Made by a program: the position numbers and the translations under genes. 64,000 nt of DNA from Amborella trichopoda. Lineage: Eukaryota; Streptophyta; Magnoliopsida; Amborellales; Amborellaceae. The notes below the pieces were generated by a model. The model did not search any database and was not told where the DNA came from. It worked only from the letters and a program-made list of their open reading frames with translations. Of this stretch, positions 1 through 10,296 are shown piece after piece (positions within the stretch are counted from its first letter, which is position 1; each line of letters begins with the position of its first letter). The stretch spans positions 2,776,266 through 2,840,265 of the forward strand of contig NW_006499364.1 in NCBI RefSeq assembly GCF_000471905.2. Direction: 5' to 3'.

Positions 1-503
1 AGAGAGAGAGAGAGAGAACCTATGTGGCGCATGTGCCCCTTAGAGAGGTTAGAGAAAGAGAAAATATTTTAAAGAGAGAAGAGAGAATAAGGAAGACGTA
101 TAAAGACAAGGGAGGAGAATGATCAATTTTATAGATTTTTCATGTATTAGGGTTTGCCATAAAATCATAGGAGCAAACCTTGATGGTCGTTCTATGGAGA
201 CTTGTGGGGTGATAGATGTGAGTCATCCATTACCTAAACCCACCATCAAGATGCTACGGAAGGTGCTAGAACCTTATCCCCCCCTTCCTAAACTTATTCC
301 CACCAAGTAAGTTAAACAAGAAAAATATTTATTTACTTTTTCTAAAAGTAAATATTCATTCCTTATTTCTTAATCAAACCTTCTTAATTTTCAAGATTTT
401 CTAAAACCACATATTTCATTCCTCTATTGAAAGTACGCTTCTCTCTCTAAAAGGAAAGCCAATTAGCATGAGATGTCTATCACCATATTTAGCAAGAAAA
501 GGC
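1..503. other. Unassigned flank left of LTR-a, with an AG microsatellite
   Basis: The first 17 bases are an (AG)n run and the next 100 bases stay purine rich. If LTR-a is the 5' LTR of a leftward element, this stretch should be its leader, but it does not resemble the leaders after the other primer sites (10.3, 25.7, 38.2 and 59.0 kb). A break near position 480-500 is therefore likely. A short open frame at 119-310 has no recognisable domain and I do not call it a gene. Confidence 0.4.
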
Positions 504-522
504 AATCCCCTATAGGTGGGGC
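504..522 (-). other. Degenerate primer-binding-site remnant of LTR-a
   Basis: Read on the minus strand, the sequence after the LTR tail can be aligned to the primer sites at 10297, 25687, 38230 and 58953. The start of the site is lost and the match is poor. It fixes the 3' end of LTR-a at about position 523 and shows that LTR-a points leftward. Confidence 0.45.
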
Positions 523-689
523 TGGTTACGTGCCTCGATATCACCTCCTAGGTTAGGATGACTTGGTGGCATGTGTCTCGAGTTTCAGGGGAAACCGAGA
601 CTTAAGCTCGCTCTCTCGGGAACCTTATTACAAAATAAGGGCAGGTATACCAACCGATGAAAGAGGAATTTTATGTGAGGCGGGACACA

Positions 690-820
690 ACTCACTTGGG
701 TCCGTGACTCACTCGAGTTGACTCGCATTCGCACCGTCTTAGATCATATCAGAAAGCCCCCCAGTTCTACAACTAGTTCGGAATCACCTCCCTTGGCCTA
801 TACTCTCCAGTTTCTGTAAT
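690..820 (-). promoter_or_regulatory. Exon-like segment in the LTR-a tail
   Basis: On the minus strand a CA/TG-rich run ends in ATTACAG at about 814-820. About 120 bases later GTGAGT follows (plus positions 690-695). The same arrangement, an acceptor-like AG then a GTAAGT donor-like site, recurs in LTR-b, LTR-c and the 38-kb LTR tail. It is a possible splice-defined exon. No transcript evidence is available here. Confidence 0.35.
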
Positions 821-1239
821 CACACACACACGATTAATTTACAAGACAAGTGGGCCTAGGGACACCACCTTGTCTTTGGGCGAAGGCACACATACGTGCG
901 CATTTAAGGAAAAAATAGAAGGAATGAGATGAAGATTGGGGTGATAAGAGAAGAAAGGAAAAATAGAATAGAGGGAAGAGAAGAGAAGAAAGAGAAATTT
1001 TACCAGGTGGCTAGACTAACTTAGTAGCTAGACTAATAGGTGATTGACCTGGTGTGGTAGCAAGATGGCCACAGTAACTCAAACCAGCACGGCGGCAGTA
1101 CTACTCAACGATAAGACCAACACCAACCAGTCTGGCACAATGGCCAGCTTATTGTGGCAGCAAGACCAGCACGGTAACTCAGACCGACACGACGGTAATA
1201 CTGCTCAACGAGGGGAGTACCATGATAGTGTTAATCTTA

Positions 1240-1640
1240 GTCTCCCTTGGTCAAATGAGAGAGAAAGAGAGAAGGAGAAGAAAAGAGAAGAGAAAAGAAG
1301 GAGAGATAAGAGAGAAAAAATAAAGAGAAAGAAGAAGAAGAAGAAAAAGAGGAAGAGAAGTGAAGAGAAGAGAGAGACATAAATAGGAGATTGAGAGAGA
1401 GGACATAGAGAGAGAAAAAGAAGTGAAGAAGGGACTAGAAGAGTGGAGAAGAGAGAAGAAGAAGAGAGAGGAGAAGAAGAGAGAAGAAGAAAGGAACATA
1501 GAGAGGAAGAAGAGAGAAAGAGAAGAAGAGAAGAAAATAAGAGAAGTGAGAAAGAAGAGAAAGGAGAGAGAAGAAAGAAGAACAAGAGAGACAAGGAAGA
1601 GAGAGAAAGAGAGAGACGAGGTAAGAGAAACATGGACGGC
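1240..1640 (+). repeat. Purine (GA) tract in LTR-a
   Basis: About 400 bases are almost pure A and G on the plus strand, so C and T on the LTR sense strand. LTR-b carries the corresponding pyrimidine tract at 9400-9635. Long low-complexity open frames on both strands here (Lys/Arg/Glu-rich or Ser/Leu/Phe-rich) are products of base composition and are not called as genes. Confidence 0.85.
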
Positions 1641-2345
1641 AATGGGATCCCGTCGTCCATGATAGGGGAGAGAGAAAGGATGGGAAGCATGGACAACAAT
1701 GAGGTTTCACCGTCTATGATGGGAGAGAGAGAGGAAAGACAGGAGCATGTATGTCGATGAGGTTGCACCGTTTATGATAAAGAGTGAGAAGAGAGAGAAA
1801 ACATGGACAACGATGAGGTTCCACCGTTCATGAAAGAAGAGAGAGAAAATATGGACGACGATGAGGTTCCACTGTCCATGATAGAGGAGAGAGAAAACAT
1901 GGATAGCGATGGGGTTCTACCGTCCATGACAAAGAGAGAGAAAGGAGAAGAAAACATGGATAGTGATGACGTTCCGCCATCAATGACAGAGGAGAAAGAA
2001 AAGAGAAAAAAACATGGGCGTCGATGCGGTTATGCCATTCATGACAGAGGAGAGAGAAAAGAAAAAAACATGGATGACGATGTGGTTCCACCATCTATGA
2101 CAAAGGAGAGAGAAAAGAGAAGAAAACATGGACGGTGATGGGGTTCTGCCGTCTATGATAGATGAGAGAGAAATGAGAAGAAAACACGAACAGCTATGGG
2201 GTTTCACCGTCCATGACAAATGAGAGAGAAAAGAGAAGAAAACATGGACGACTATGAGGTTTCGCCGTCCATGACAGAGAAGAGAGAAAAGTAAAGAAAA
2301 CACGAACCACAATGAGGCTCCGCCATCTATAACAAAGGGAAAGAG
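1632..2345 (-). repeat. Array of about 13 dyad units (48-58 bp) in LTR-a
   Basis: Units begin near 1632, 1688, 1746, 1802, 1850, 1898, 1955, 2012, 2069, 2127, 2185, 2243 and 2301. On the plus strand each reads roughly CATGGACGGYGATG, then GGTTYC, then ACCGTCCATGA, followed by a purine spacer of about 25 bases. The first and last arms are inverted copies, so most units could fold into a hairpin with a 9-10 bp stem. LTR-b (8847-9400) and LTR-c (24471-24930) have arrays at the same place in the LTR but with different arm sequences. The array lies 3' of the TATA box and so would be transcribed. Confidence 0.8.
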
Positions 2346-2459
2346 ACAGGGGAACTTAGGCAGAGGACCGGCCCACCACTTGGGTTAAGGCCTGGCTCAC
2401 TGTGTATGTTTCAGGAGATTAAGTGAAGAAAAGATGATGTCATGCTCGATGATGGACAC

Positions 2460-2690
2460 CGCCACAAATGATTGGAGAGAAGAGAGAAAGGAAAGATCAG
2501 AGAAAAAGAAAGACAGAGAGAAGAAAAAGAGGAGAGAGAAAGAGAGAATAGAGGAGGAGAGAAAGAGAGAGATGAGAGGAGGAGAGAGAAAGAGGGAGAA
2601 AGAGGATGAGAGAGAAAGAGAGAAGCGAGGAGGATAGAGAAAGAGAGAGGAGAGTAGGAGAGAGAAAGTTACCTTCATCAAACTGTACCA
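2460..2690 (+). repeat. Second purine tract of LTR-a
   Basis: This GA-rich tract corresponds to the CT tract at 8440-8700 in LTR-b and 24175-24460 in LTR-c. It lies just downstream of the TATA box in LTR sense. The open frame over it encodes only low-complexity charged residues. Confidence 0.8.
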
Positions 2691-2810
2691 GACTTTTTCT
2701 TCTCTCTCCTCCCTCTCTCTAAGACGCACCCACAACTTCAATGTAAAACTCTCAAATTTTATTCATGAAATTGAAGTATGAGCGAATCCTTTTATATTAG
2801 GTTCAACATG

Positions 2811-2820
2811 TATTTATAAA
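2811..2820 (-). promoter_or_regulatory. TATA box of LTR-a
   Basis: The minus strand reads TTTATAAATA inside a block shared with LTR-b (TATATAAA at 8289) and LTR-c (TATATAAG at 24027). Its position about 1.3 kb from the LTR start fits a U3 promoter. Transcription would then start around 2780, running leftward. Confidence 0.6.
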
Positions 2821-4126
2821 ATTGGGGCCAAACATGAGTGAATGCCCAAAATATAACCTAATTGATGATAGTTACAAATTAATTGAATTAAAGAAAAATC
2901 TAAAAATGGGTGCAAAATGAGAGTTTTGCCCTTGCCCAACAATAAATGAAATTTCAAAACAGTCTATGTCGTTGCCCTAGAACATGCGTGATCTTCAATG
3001 GATGATTCAGGGTTGCTCTGGCGCCCGTTTGTCCAAAATATGATTACTTTCTTGTTGGGCTCGGCATGACGATCGATTTGATACCAACTTCAAGCCATGG
3101 ATGACGTTTTTAGGCCACTATCACGCAACTTGAAATTTGTATGAATCTTGAAAAGTTTTGATCGATAGTGTGCTTGTTTCTTAATGTTTTTCTTTGATTT
3201 CTTCATTCTATTGGACTGAGCATGCCATCACTATCGCGTTACAACAAACGCAGTTCGATTTTGTCCCCAGACGAAGATTTCACTGTCTTGGATTTTTTGT
3301 CGTAATCTTGAATTTTGATAGCCACAATTTACAGCAACTTTATCGGCTATGTTCGTGAAATCTGACCGTTCATCATGTGCGATGTTTCGATCAGACATAG
3401 CCTCAGACCTTAAGCACCCAATGGAACTGGTCCCGCGTTGATCCATTGTGTGAGCACCGTGATACGGCTGCTCGAGCCAAACTTGTCGCTATTGAATTTT
3501 CTATAACTTTTCCCACAAATTGCCATCTTCTCTCTAGCGTTTCGCCTTGCTCATACATCGTCACGGGTTGTGCCACATATTGAAACACTTGTCTTGTCGA
3601 GACAAACACGCTCACAAAATTTAAGCACGATCCGACTCAAGACGTGTGAGATACAAGTCTTCAAAGTTGTTGCTCGTGACTATGCGAACTTAATGCCGAT
3701 TAATGCAGGGAGGCTGCATAGAAATAGCATGCGGCCCACTCCTTTTTAATGTTTCACCCATAACTTTGTCTTGGAACGTCTGTTTAAGCCGAAACTTGAC
3801 CCTTAGAGGTTCTCGACAATGCCAAATCCAATGGCGGTGGTCCCACCGTAATTTGATGCACTAAAAATAGAGTTCGACTTATGGGGTCCATTTCAAGGTG
3901 TTAGAGGCTGATTTTTCTGAAATTGTTTCTTTGTCTACACTACCTTAGACATGTCGAATTGTGACAAAACTTGGCAGGTGGCCTTTTGGAGTCCTATGGA
4001 AGATTTTAACCCATTTTGGGGTAATTATGAGACTGTCAAGAATTCCACTATATGTCAGGGCTTTATTGACCAGCTTCTCTTTTATTTCGCATTGAGGACC
4101 AAGGTGTCGAAAAATGTGTTCAAATA

Positions 4127-4940
4127 GCTTGTCCCATAGAATTTTGTTCTTTGAGATAAGCGAGAAGGAAAAAATTTGAAAAATTTCCTCGGCTTTATCA
4201 CTTTTTTCTTCCTAGCAACAAGACTATGTGAACGTCGAGGAGTTATCCATGCAATGTTGTATCTAGGATGCTCAGACGTTTGTATACAATGTGCAGGTCC
4301 ATCCATGGAGACTTTTGAGGGAGAAGAGACGTTTTTGATGGATCATGTCGAAGTCCTCACCCTCAAGGGACTATTTGTGATTCTGACGGCTGAGGATTTT
4401 ATACGAACCTCGTTGGTCAGAATTAGGCCCATCTGGCGGTCAAGTGCCATGCTTTAAAGAATTTTTCCCATTTAGTCTAAGTTTGTTTGTTCTAGATGGT
4501 CTGTTGAAAGGCCTTTTGTTGGTGGCCATTTGCTTTTCGCACCAAATTTTGCTTGGTGGGCAGGGTACCTCATTTTATCGAGGTGACCAGCTGTGGGCAC
4601 AACCCTGCTTACTGCTAGAAGTTTCGACAATCAAGATACCTCTCTTCTTAATCAGAGGCGACCCTTGGCACTCAATCCTGTTTGATATAATAGGTCCAAG
4701 GTTTGGCTAACTTGGCTTTCTTGGGGCACCTTCAGTATCTTGGAGTGCATTAGTGACCTCCTGGGAATGGTGGTCTTCTTCATGAGACTTGTCTGGCCTT
4801 CTTGGCGAGTCTTCTGCCCTTCGAGTCCTTTTGCGAATGGACTTAGGCTATCGAAATATTTCCTTGATGCTCATCTTTTTAGGTTCTGGTATCAAGGCAT
4901 TTTAACATCAAGGATTTTTTTCTTAGAATGCAGGTTGAAG
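4127..4940. other. Unassigned sequence between opposed family T LTRs, left part
   Basis: This segment adjoins the start of LTR-a and would belong to the internal 3' end of the LTR-a element. Short open frames on the plus strand (4176-4457, 4444-4710, 4740-5168) show no domain I recognise and overlap in different frames. I see no tandem repeat and no clear match elsewhere in the window. Confidence 0.35.
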
Positions 4941-6480
4941 CCGCCCATGAGGTGTGCACTGCATAAACCTGCTTATTTTCACTTGGACTTGGGAAGTGGC
5001 GCCGTAGAAACGGTTCTCACTAACTTCCTTTTATTTGGGGTTCTTTTACCCATGACCTTTCGGTCATGTCCACCCTTATTCTTCCATTTTTACTCACGGT
5101 GCCATTTCCGGTTTTCACCATGCCCGGGTTTTTATTTTCACGGAACTCTCTTACTCATGGTTTCGTGACCATTCCCATTTGTCATTTTTACTCATGGCGT
5201 TCCCTTGACCAAGTGTACACCATGCCCGTTATTCTCTCTTTTTTGTTTTTTGTTTTTTTGTTTTTGTGAAGACGTGTTTAGGGTCATGCCTCTGGATCTG
5301 TGCGAAGCCTTTTATCGTCATGCAGCCAGGAGGTGCACTATAGTTTAAAGTCATACAGCTAGACCATGGTGGAGATGGATGGCAATCTGTGGAGACCATG
5401 GAGTGAGTGTGATGGTGGTTTGACTCACTTTGGGGAGATAACACGAGGCTGCCTGTGAAAGATGGATGGTGTTGGTATGGAAGGTGGATAATGGCAACCC
5501 AGTTTCTCACGATGAGTATGAATGGCGCGATGGCGCACTGTTTGTGAGCAAGGGTGAGACTCACTAGGGAATGATGAATGGTAATGTAGGAAGGAGAATT
5601 TATGGGGAGTTGATGAAAGTGGTGCGTGCACACAAACGGGTCGGTTAGGGAAGGCATGCGTACAGGTGCATGTAAACATGCGTTGTGCATGTGTGAGGGC
5701 TTGATTTACGGTCATGCCTCCTGGACCTGTACAAAGCAATTTAACGTCATGCAGTCATTACGTACACTATAGTTTAAGGTCATATAGCTTGGACCGTGGC
5801 TATGCAATTTAAAGTCATGAAGCCAAGACCATCCAGTTTAAGGTCATGCAACTAGACTTTCGCTATAATTTAAGGTCATATAGTTTGGACCGTGATGCTA
5901 AGCCTTTTAATGTCATGCAACCAGGACGTGCACTATGGTTTAAGTCATATAGTTTGGACTGTGGCTATGAAGTTTAAAGTCATGAAACTAGAACCATGCA
6001 GTTTAAGGTCGTGCAACTAGACCTACATTACAGTTTAAGGTCGTATAGTTTGGACTATGCAGTTTAGGGTCGTGCATCTAGACCATGGCTATGCAGTTTA
6101 AGGTCATGCAGCACGGACCATTGTGTAGGTCACCATATAGGTAAAGGTCCATGGGGAATAAAAGCATGTATGACAATCCGACTCCCTGGGGATAGAATGG
6201 TTCAGACCATGCACAAGCAGAGGGTGTAAATGGAGATGGTGAATGGAAGCCGACTGCACTGGGGATTAAGGGTGTGACTCCTTGGGGTAAAAGATAAGAC
6301 TTCTATCGAGAATAGGTTTATGGAAAGTAACCAACCTCCCTGGGGATAAGATAGCAAGGTGCAAAACAAACCCACTAGGGATTGCAAAGGTAAGCATGAC
6401 TCTTTTTGGCATACACCTAACTCCACTAGGGATGATGGGTTGCAGGATAGGTGTAACTCCTACTGGGGATGTTGGCAGAG
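4941..6480 (+). repeat. Family T 3' internal module, copy 1
   Basis: This is a direct homologue of 12580-14280. Both start with a 350-base block rich in TTTTACTCATGG and ACCATGCCC. Both continue with GTGTTTAGGGTCATGCC, then degenerate 30-40 bp repeats built on AAGGTCATGCAG and GGACC (about 5700-6130). Both end with an irregular array around CTCCCTGGGGATA (about 6170-6470). A shorter inverted homologue lies at 62150-62640, between gag and LTR-e. That placing suggests a 3' untranslated region between gag and the 3' LTR. No coding potential is seen. Confidence 0.65.
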
Positions 6481-6970
6481 CACTCGCTACGGTAACTGGG
6501 CCTAGTATAAGGGCACGTAGGGTGGTAGCACATGCACGACGTTAGCATGGGGAGAGTAACACACATGGCGTTAGCCACCAGTCACATGGACGATGCACGC
6601 GCGACGCTGGGCACAATTTCACAGACCGTGCTTGTCAAGAGTTACACAGACAGCGGTGACCTGTGTTCGGGCCTCGGGCCAAAGCCCGACCTGGCCCTGG
6701 TCCATTTGACTCTTGTTGTTGCGTGGGCGTCGATAAACCTCTGTCCGGGCCTCGGGTAAAAGCCCGACCCGGTTCGACCCATTGCCGTTTAGCCTTCAGG
6801 GACTTTACTGACATTCCTTGTTTGTCGAGGGACACTTCTAGGAAGCATCACCTATACAAGGGAGTAAGCTCCCTTTTTCACCATTTTACCGAAGGTAAAA
6901 TGATACTGAGCTTTAGCTGTGAGAGAGAGAAGCTTTCGGTGAGAACTCTGACAAGAATGTAGAACACAGG
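6481..6970. other. Segment before LTR-b holding two GC-rich hairpins
   Basis: Most of this stretch is unassigned. Two related GC-rich dyads lie at 6667-6700 and 6746-6778 (listed separately). The last 100 bases before LTR-b include GAGAGAGAGAAG, a purine stretch that could be a degraded polypurine tract but is not next to the LTR. Confidence 0.4.
6667..6778. repeat. Direct pair of GC-rich hairpin motifs
   Basis: Two copies, about 79 bases apart, share CGGGCCTCGGG, then A-rich 3-5 bases, then GCCCGACC. In the first, TCGGGC and GCCCGA flank CAAA, extended by outer GGGCC and GGCCC. In the second, CCGGG and CCCGG close the outer stem. Both could form strong stems in DNA or RNA. I see no other copy in the window. 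Confidence 0.6.
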
Positions 6971-8288
6971 TGTTTGAACACATTTTTCAGCACCTTGGTC
7001 CTTAATGTGAAATAAAGAGGAAGCAGGTCAATAAAGCCTTAATATACAATGGAATTCTCGACAGTCACATAATGGCTCCGAAACTAGTCAAGATTTTTGT
7101 AAGCACTTCAAAAGGCCACCTACTAAGTTTCATCACCATCATACTTGTTTAAGCAGTGGACGCAAAGAAACAATTTTTGAAAAAAATTGGCCTCTAGCAC
7201 CCTGAAATGGACCCCGTAACTAGAACTATATTTTTTGTGCATCATATTGTAGTGTGACCACTGCTATTGGATCCACATGGACGAAAACCCTCATAAGTCA
7301 AGTTTCGGCTTAATCGGGCACTCCAAGACAAAGTTATGGGTAAAATACAGAAAAGGGGTAAGTCATACACTATTCTCGTGTGGTCAACCTGCACCAAAAC
7401 AACATTTAAGGTGGTTGTTGTCATAGTCACGGGCAGTGAATTTCGGGGCCCATATCTCACTCGTTCCAAGTTGGATCGCGCTCAAATTTTATGAGCACGT
7501 TCATCTCGTCTAGACGAGCGTTTTGAAATGTGGTACACCTTGTGACAATGCTCGAACAAGGAGAAAAACTAGAGAGAAATTTCTGCTTTATGAAGAAAGA
7601 TGCAGAAAATTCAACAGCGACACACCTAGCTTGAGCGACCAAATCACGACGCTCGGGCATCGGATCAATGTGGAACTAATTCCATCGTGGGCGTATGGTT
7701 TAGAGATACCATTGGTCTAAGCTTCGTACATGTTTAATGGTTGGATTTTGCACGTGAAGGCAATGAAGTTACTATAAATTTCGGTTCCCAGATTCTAGAT
7801 TTCGGCCAGAATGCAAAAGTTGTGAAATCCTCGTTTGGGTTCCAAATCACATTCCGTTGATGGCATGCTTAGTGCACTACAGCGAAGAAATCACAGAAGC
7901 GAAGAAATCATAGAAAAACATCAAGGAACGAGCACATTTGTCGATATGAAGTTTTCAAGATTCATCCAAATTTAAAGTCGCATGATCGTGGCTTAAAACA
8001 TGATCCATGGCTCAAAGTTGGTATCAAATCAATCGCCATGCTGAGCCCTATAAGAAAACAATCATCTTTCGATCAAATGGGCATCAAAGCAACCCTGGAT
8101 CCGTCATAGAAGATCACCCAAGTTCTCGACCAGCAGTAGGGACGGTTCTGAAATTTCACACATTGTTAGGTAGGGGCAAAACAGTCCTTTTACACCAATT
8201 TTTTGGAATTTCTTTTAATTAAAAAAAATTGTAATTATTATCAATTTATGTAGTTTTTGGGCATTAACCCATGATTTGGGCCCAATTT

Positions 8289-8296
8289 TATATAAA
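8289..8296 (+). promoter_or_regulatory. TATA box of LTR-b
   Basis: TATATAAA sits in a block conserved with LTR-c, where it is followed by AGCATGCAAAG (here ACATGCAAAG). A start site about 30 bases downstream would place the CT tract and dyad array inside the transcript. Confidence 0.65.
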
Positions 8297-8439
8297 CATG
8301 CAAAGCCTAATTGTAAAATAGAGACCTTTGGTTCATTCTTCAATCATTCAACAAAGATTTAAATTCTTGCTTAAGTTCATGGGTGCATCTTGGGGAGAAA
8401 TAGAGGGGAGAGAAGAAAAGGGCCAGTACCCCTCAGTAA

Positions 8440-8700
8440 GGTAACTTCTCTCTCCTCCTCTTTTCTCTCTCATCTCTATCTCACTTTCTCTCTCTTATTT
8501 TCTCTCTCATATTTTTCTCTCCTCTTTTCTCTCTCATCTTTATCTCTCTTTCTCTCTTCTTTTCTCTCATCTTCATCGCTCTTCTTCTTTCTTCTCCCTT
8601 ATCGTCTCTATCTCTCTCTTCTTTCTTTATCTCTCTCTTTCCCTCTCCTTCCCTTACCTCTATCACTCTCTCTCATCATCCTCTAGTTTATCACTTCTCT
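8440..8700 (+). repeat. CT-rich tract of LTR-b, first
   Basis: A pyrimidine tract made of CTCTCTTT-type words, corresponding to 2460-2690 (inverted) in LTR-a and 24175-24460 in LTR-c. The Ser/Leu/Phe open frame across it is a composition artefact. Confidence 0.85.
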
Positions 8701-8846
8701 CTTTGCTTGCATTTCTCTCTTTTCTCCATTCAGCATGGTGGACCTATCATCTTGTGCGACGTCTTTTTGCTTTCAAGACATGAACAGTTAGCCGAGTCTT
8801 AGCCTGAGTGGCTGGCCGAGCCTCTATCAAAGTTCCCTTTTCTCTT

Positions 8847-9400
8847 CTATCACAGCTGGTGAAAGCATATCGTCGCTTGTGCTTTCTCTCTCTTTCCTCT
8901 CATCTACCATAGCTGATGGAAGTACATCATCGCCTGTGTTCTTTCTCACTCCTCTCTTCTGTCACAGTCGGCGGAAGCATCTCATTGCATGTGTCTTCTC
9001 TTTTTTGTCACAGTTTGCAGAAGCACATCGCCACTTGTGTTGTCTCTCTCTTTTCTCTTCTTCTTCCTTCTATGACAGCAAGTAGAAGCACATCGCCGCC
9101 TATGTCTTCTCTCTCTTCTCTTTTCTTTCACAGTCAGTGGAAGCCCTTCGATGCCTATCTTATCTCTCTTCACTCTTCTATCACAGTCGGTAGACGCCCA
9201 TTGTCGCCTGAGTCGTCTCTGTCCTCTCCTTTCTACCACAGCTAATGGAAACCTATCGTCGCTTGTGTTCTTTCTATATCCTCTCTCTTCTATCACAACC
9301 GACAAAACAAATCACTACTTGTGATTTCTCTCTATTTTTCTCTCCTCACAGATGGCAGGAGACTATCACCGTCTGAGTGTCTCTCTCCTCATCTCATTAT
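8847..9400 (+). repeat. Array of about 10 dyad units (48-62 bp) in LTR-b
   Basis: Units start near 8847, 8904, 8959, 9007, 9070, 9127, 9175, 9231, 9287 and 9345. The core is TCACAGTCGGYGGAAGC, then ACATCGCCGCCTGTGTC, then a pyrimidine spacer. CACAGTCGGCG and CGCCGCCTGTG are imperfect inverted copies around a 9-base loop. It occupies the same LTR position as the LTR-a and LTR-c arrays but its arms differ in sequence, while spacer composition and unit length are alike. Confidence 0.8.
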
Positions 9401-9635
9401 CATCTGTGCCTTCTGCCTTCTTCCTTCTCTCTCTTACTTCTTATCCATGCTTTTCTTTCTCTTCTTCCTCTCCCTCTTTCTTTCCTCCTTATCCTCTCCC
9501 ATGCTCTTCTTCTTAATTCTCTCTCTCCCTTTTCCTATATTCTTCTCTTCTTCGTCTCTCACCATTTCTATTCTCTATCTTCTCTTCTCTCTCTCCTTCT
9601 GTTCTCTTTCTTTCTTTTACTCCTTCATTTGATCA
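9401..9635 (+). repeat. CT-rich tract of LTR-b, second
   Basis: A pyrimidine tract downstream of the dyad array, matching in position the purine tract at 1240-1640 of LTR-a. Overlapping Ser/Leu/Phe-rich open frames here are not genes. Confidence 0.8.
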
Positions 9636-9659
9636 AGAGGGGTTGAGACTAGCATTCCA

Positions 9660-9830
9660 TGGTAATTATGTCGTCTAGCAATAAGGCCTTTGTGCCGGTC
9701 AAAGTTACCATGCCCGCTTTACTATCAAGATAGACTAGCCATTATGTCAAACTAGTCGGTATTGGTATTGTCATCTAGTATCAATTATGTTGAGCTGGTT
9801 TGAGTTATGGAGCCCATTTAGATGCCACTT
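9660..9830 (+). repeat. Two-copy module in the LTR tail
   Basis: Two diverged copies of a roughly 100-base module built on GTCATCTAGYARTAAT, TTGTGCCGGT and TTACCATGCCC. The same pair is found in LTR-c (25070-25230), the 38-kb LTR tail (37625-37800) and, inverted, LTR-a (1045-1210). Confidence 0.6.
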
Positions 9831-10009
9831 CGGGTATATTACCTAGTAGTCTAGTCAGTGTGGCGATCTCACCGCCTAGTCAAATTCTTCTCATCCCAAT
9901 CTTAACTCTATCATTCTTTTCTTCTTCTTTTTTAAAATGTGCACGTCTATGCACATTCACCCAAGAGGCAAGGTGGGGTCCCTTGAACCACTTGTCTTGT
10001 AACATTTGC

Positions 10010-10131
10010 CATGTGTGTGTGATTGCAGAAACAGTAGAATACAGGCCAAGGGAGGTGATTCCAAACCTCTACTACTGAGGGGCTTTCCTCGTGATCTAAG
10101 AGGGTGCCCGCACGAGCCAACCTTAGTAAGT
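10010..10131 (+). promoter_or_regulatory. Exon-like segment in LTR-b U5
   Basis: TGTGTGTGATTGCAG ends at 10028, and GTAAGT begins at 10126, leaving 97 bases between. The pair of acceptor-like and donor-like sites is kept in LTR-c (93 bases) and the 38-kb LTR (120 bases). Ogre elements of this lineage are known to splice their transcript, which makes the idea reasonable but unproven. Confidence 0.4.
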
Positions 10132-10296
10132 CCTGAATCCACCTTAAATTCCTCTCTCATCGGTTAGTCCACCTACCTTTGTTTTTTAGCAAGGATCCCG
10201 AGAGAGCGATCTCAAGTCTCGGGTTCCCTTGAAACTTGAGATACATGCCCCTTGATCACCCAGATCCGGAGGCAAGATCAAGGCACCTAACTAGCT

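Larger units (their letters stand above)
523..4126 (-). repeat. LTR-a of the Tat/Ogre-like family T, minus orientation
   Basis: On the minus strand this about 3.6-kb repeat matches LTR-b, LTR-c and LTR-d block by block. The start at 4126 reads TATTTG where LTR-b has TGTTTG. It is followed by AATAAA motifs, a TATA box, a purine-rich tract, an array of dyad units, a second purine tract, a two-copy module near 1.05-1.2 kb, and a conserved tail with an exon-like segment. The first two bases (TA, not TG) and the damaged primer site mark it as old. End positions are accurate to about 10-20 bases. Confidence 0.75.
6971..10296 (+). repeat. LTR-b of the Tat/Ogre-like family T
   Basis: About 3.3 kb, starting TGTTTGAACAC and ending just before the primer site at 10297. 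It shares its blocks in order with LTR-a (inverted), LTR-c and LTR-d: AATAAA motifs in the first 70 bases, about 1.2 kb of conserved U3, a TATA box at 8289, a CT tract, a dyad array, a second CT tract, a two-copy module at 9660-9830, and a conserved U5 tail. No long open frame lies in the U3. The exact 3' end is uncertain by a few bases because no terminal CA adjoins the primer site. Confidence 0.8.

Noticed and set aside
1205..1768. Long Ser/Leu/Phe-rich minus-strand frame and overlapping Lys/Arg/Glu-rich plus-strand frames
   Set aside because: They overlie a GA/CT tract. Frames stay open on both strands because the tract lacks stop codons, and no domain is present.
8390..9646. Several 90-110 residue frames suggestive of hydrophobic proteins
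   Set aside because: CT tracts and the dyad array of LTR-b explain them; the same pattern appears in other LTRs in different frames.
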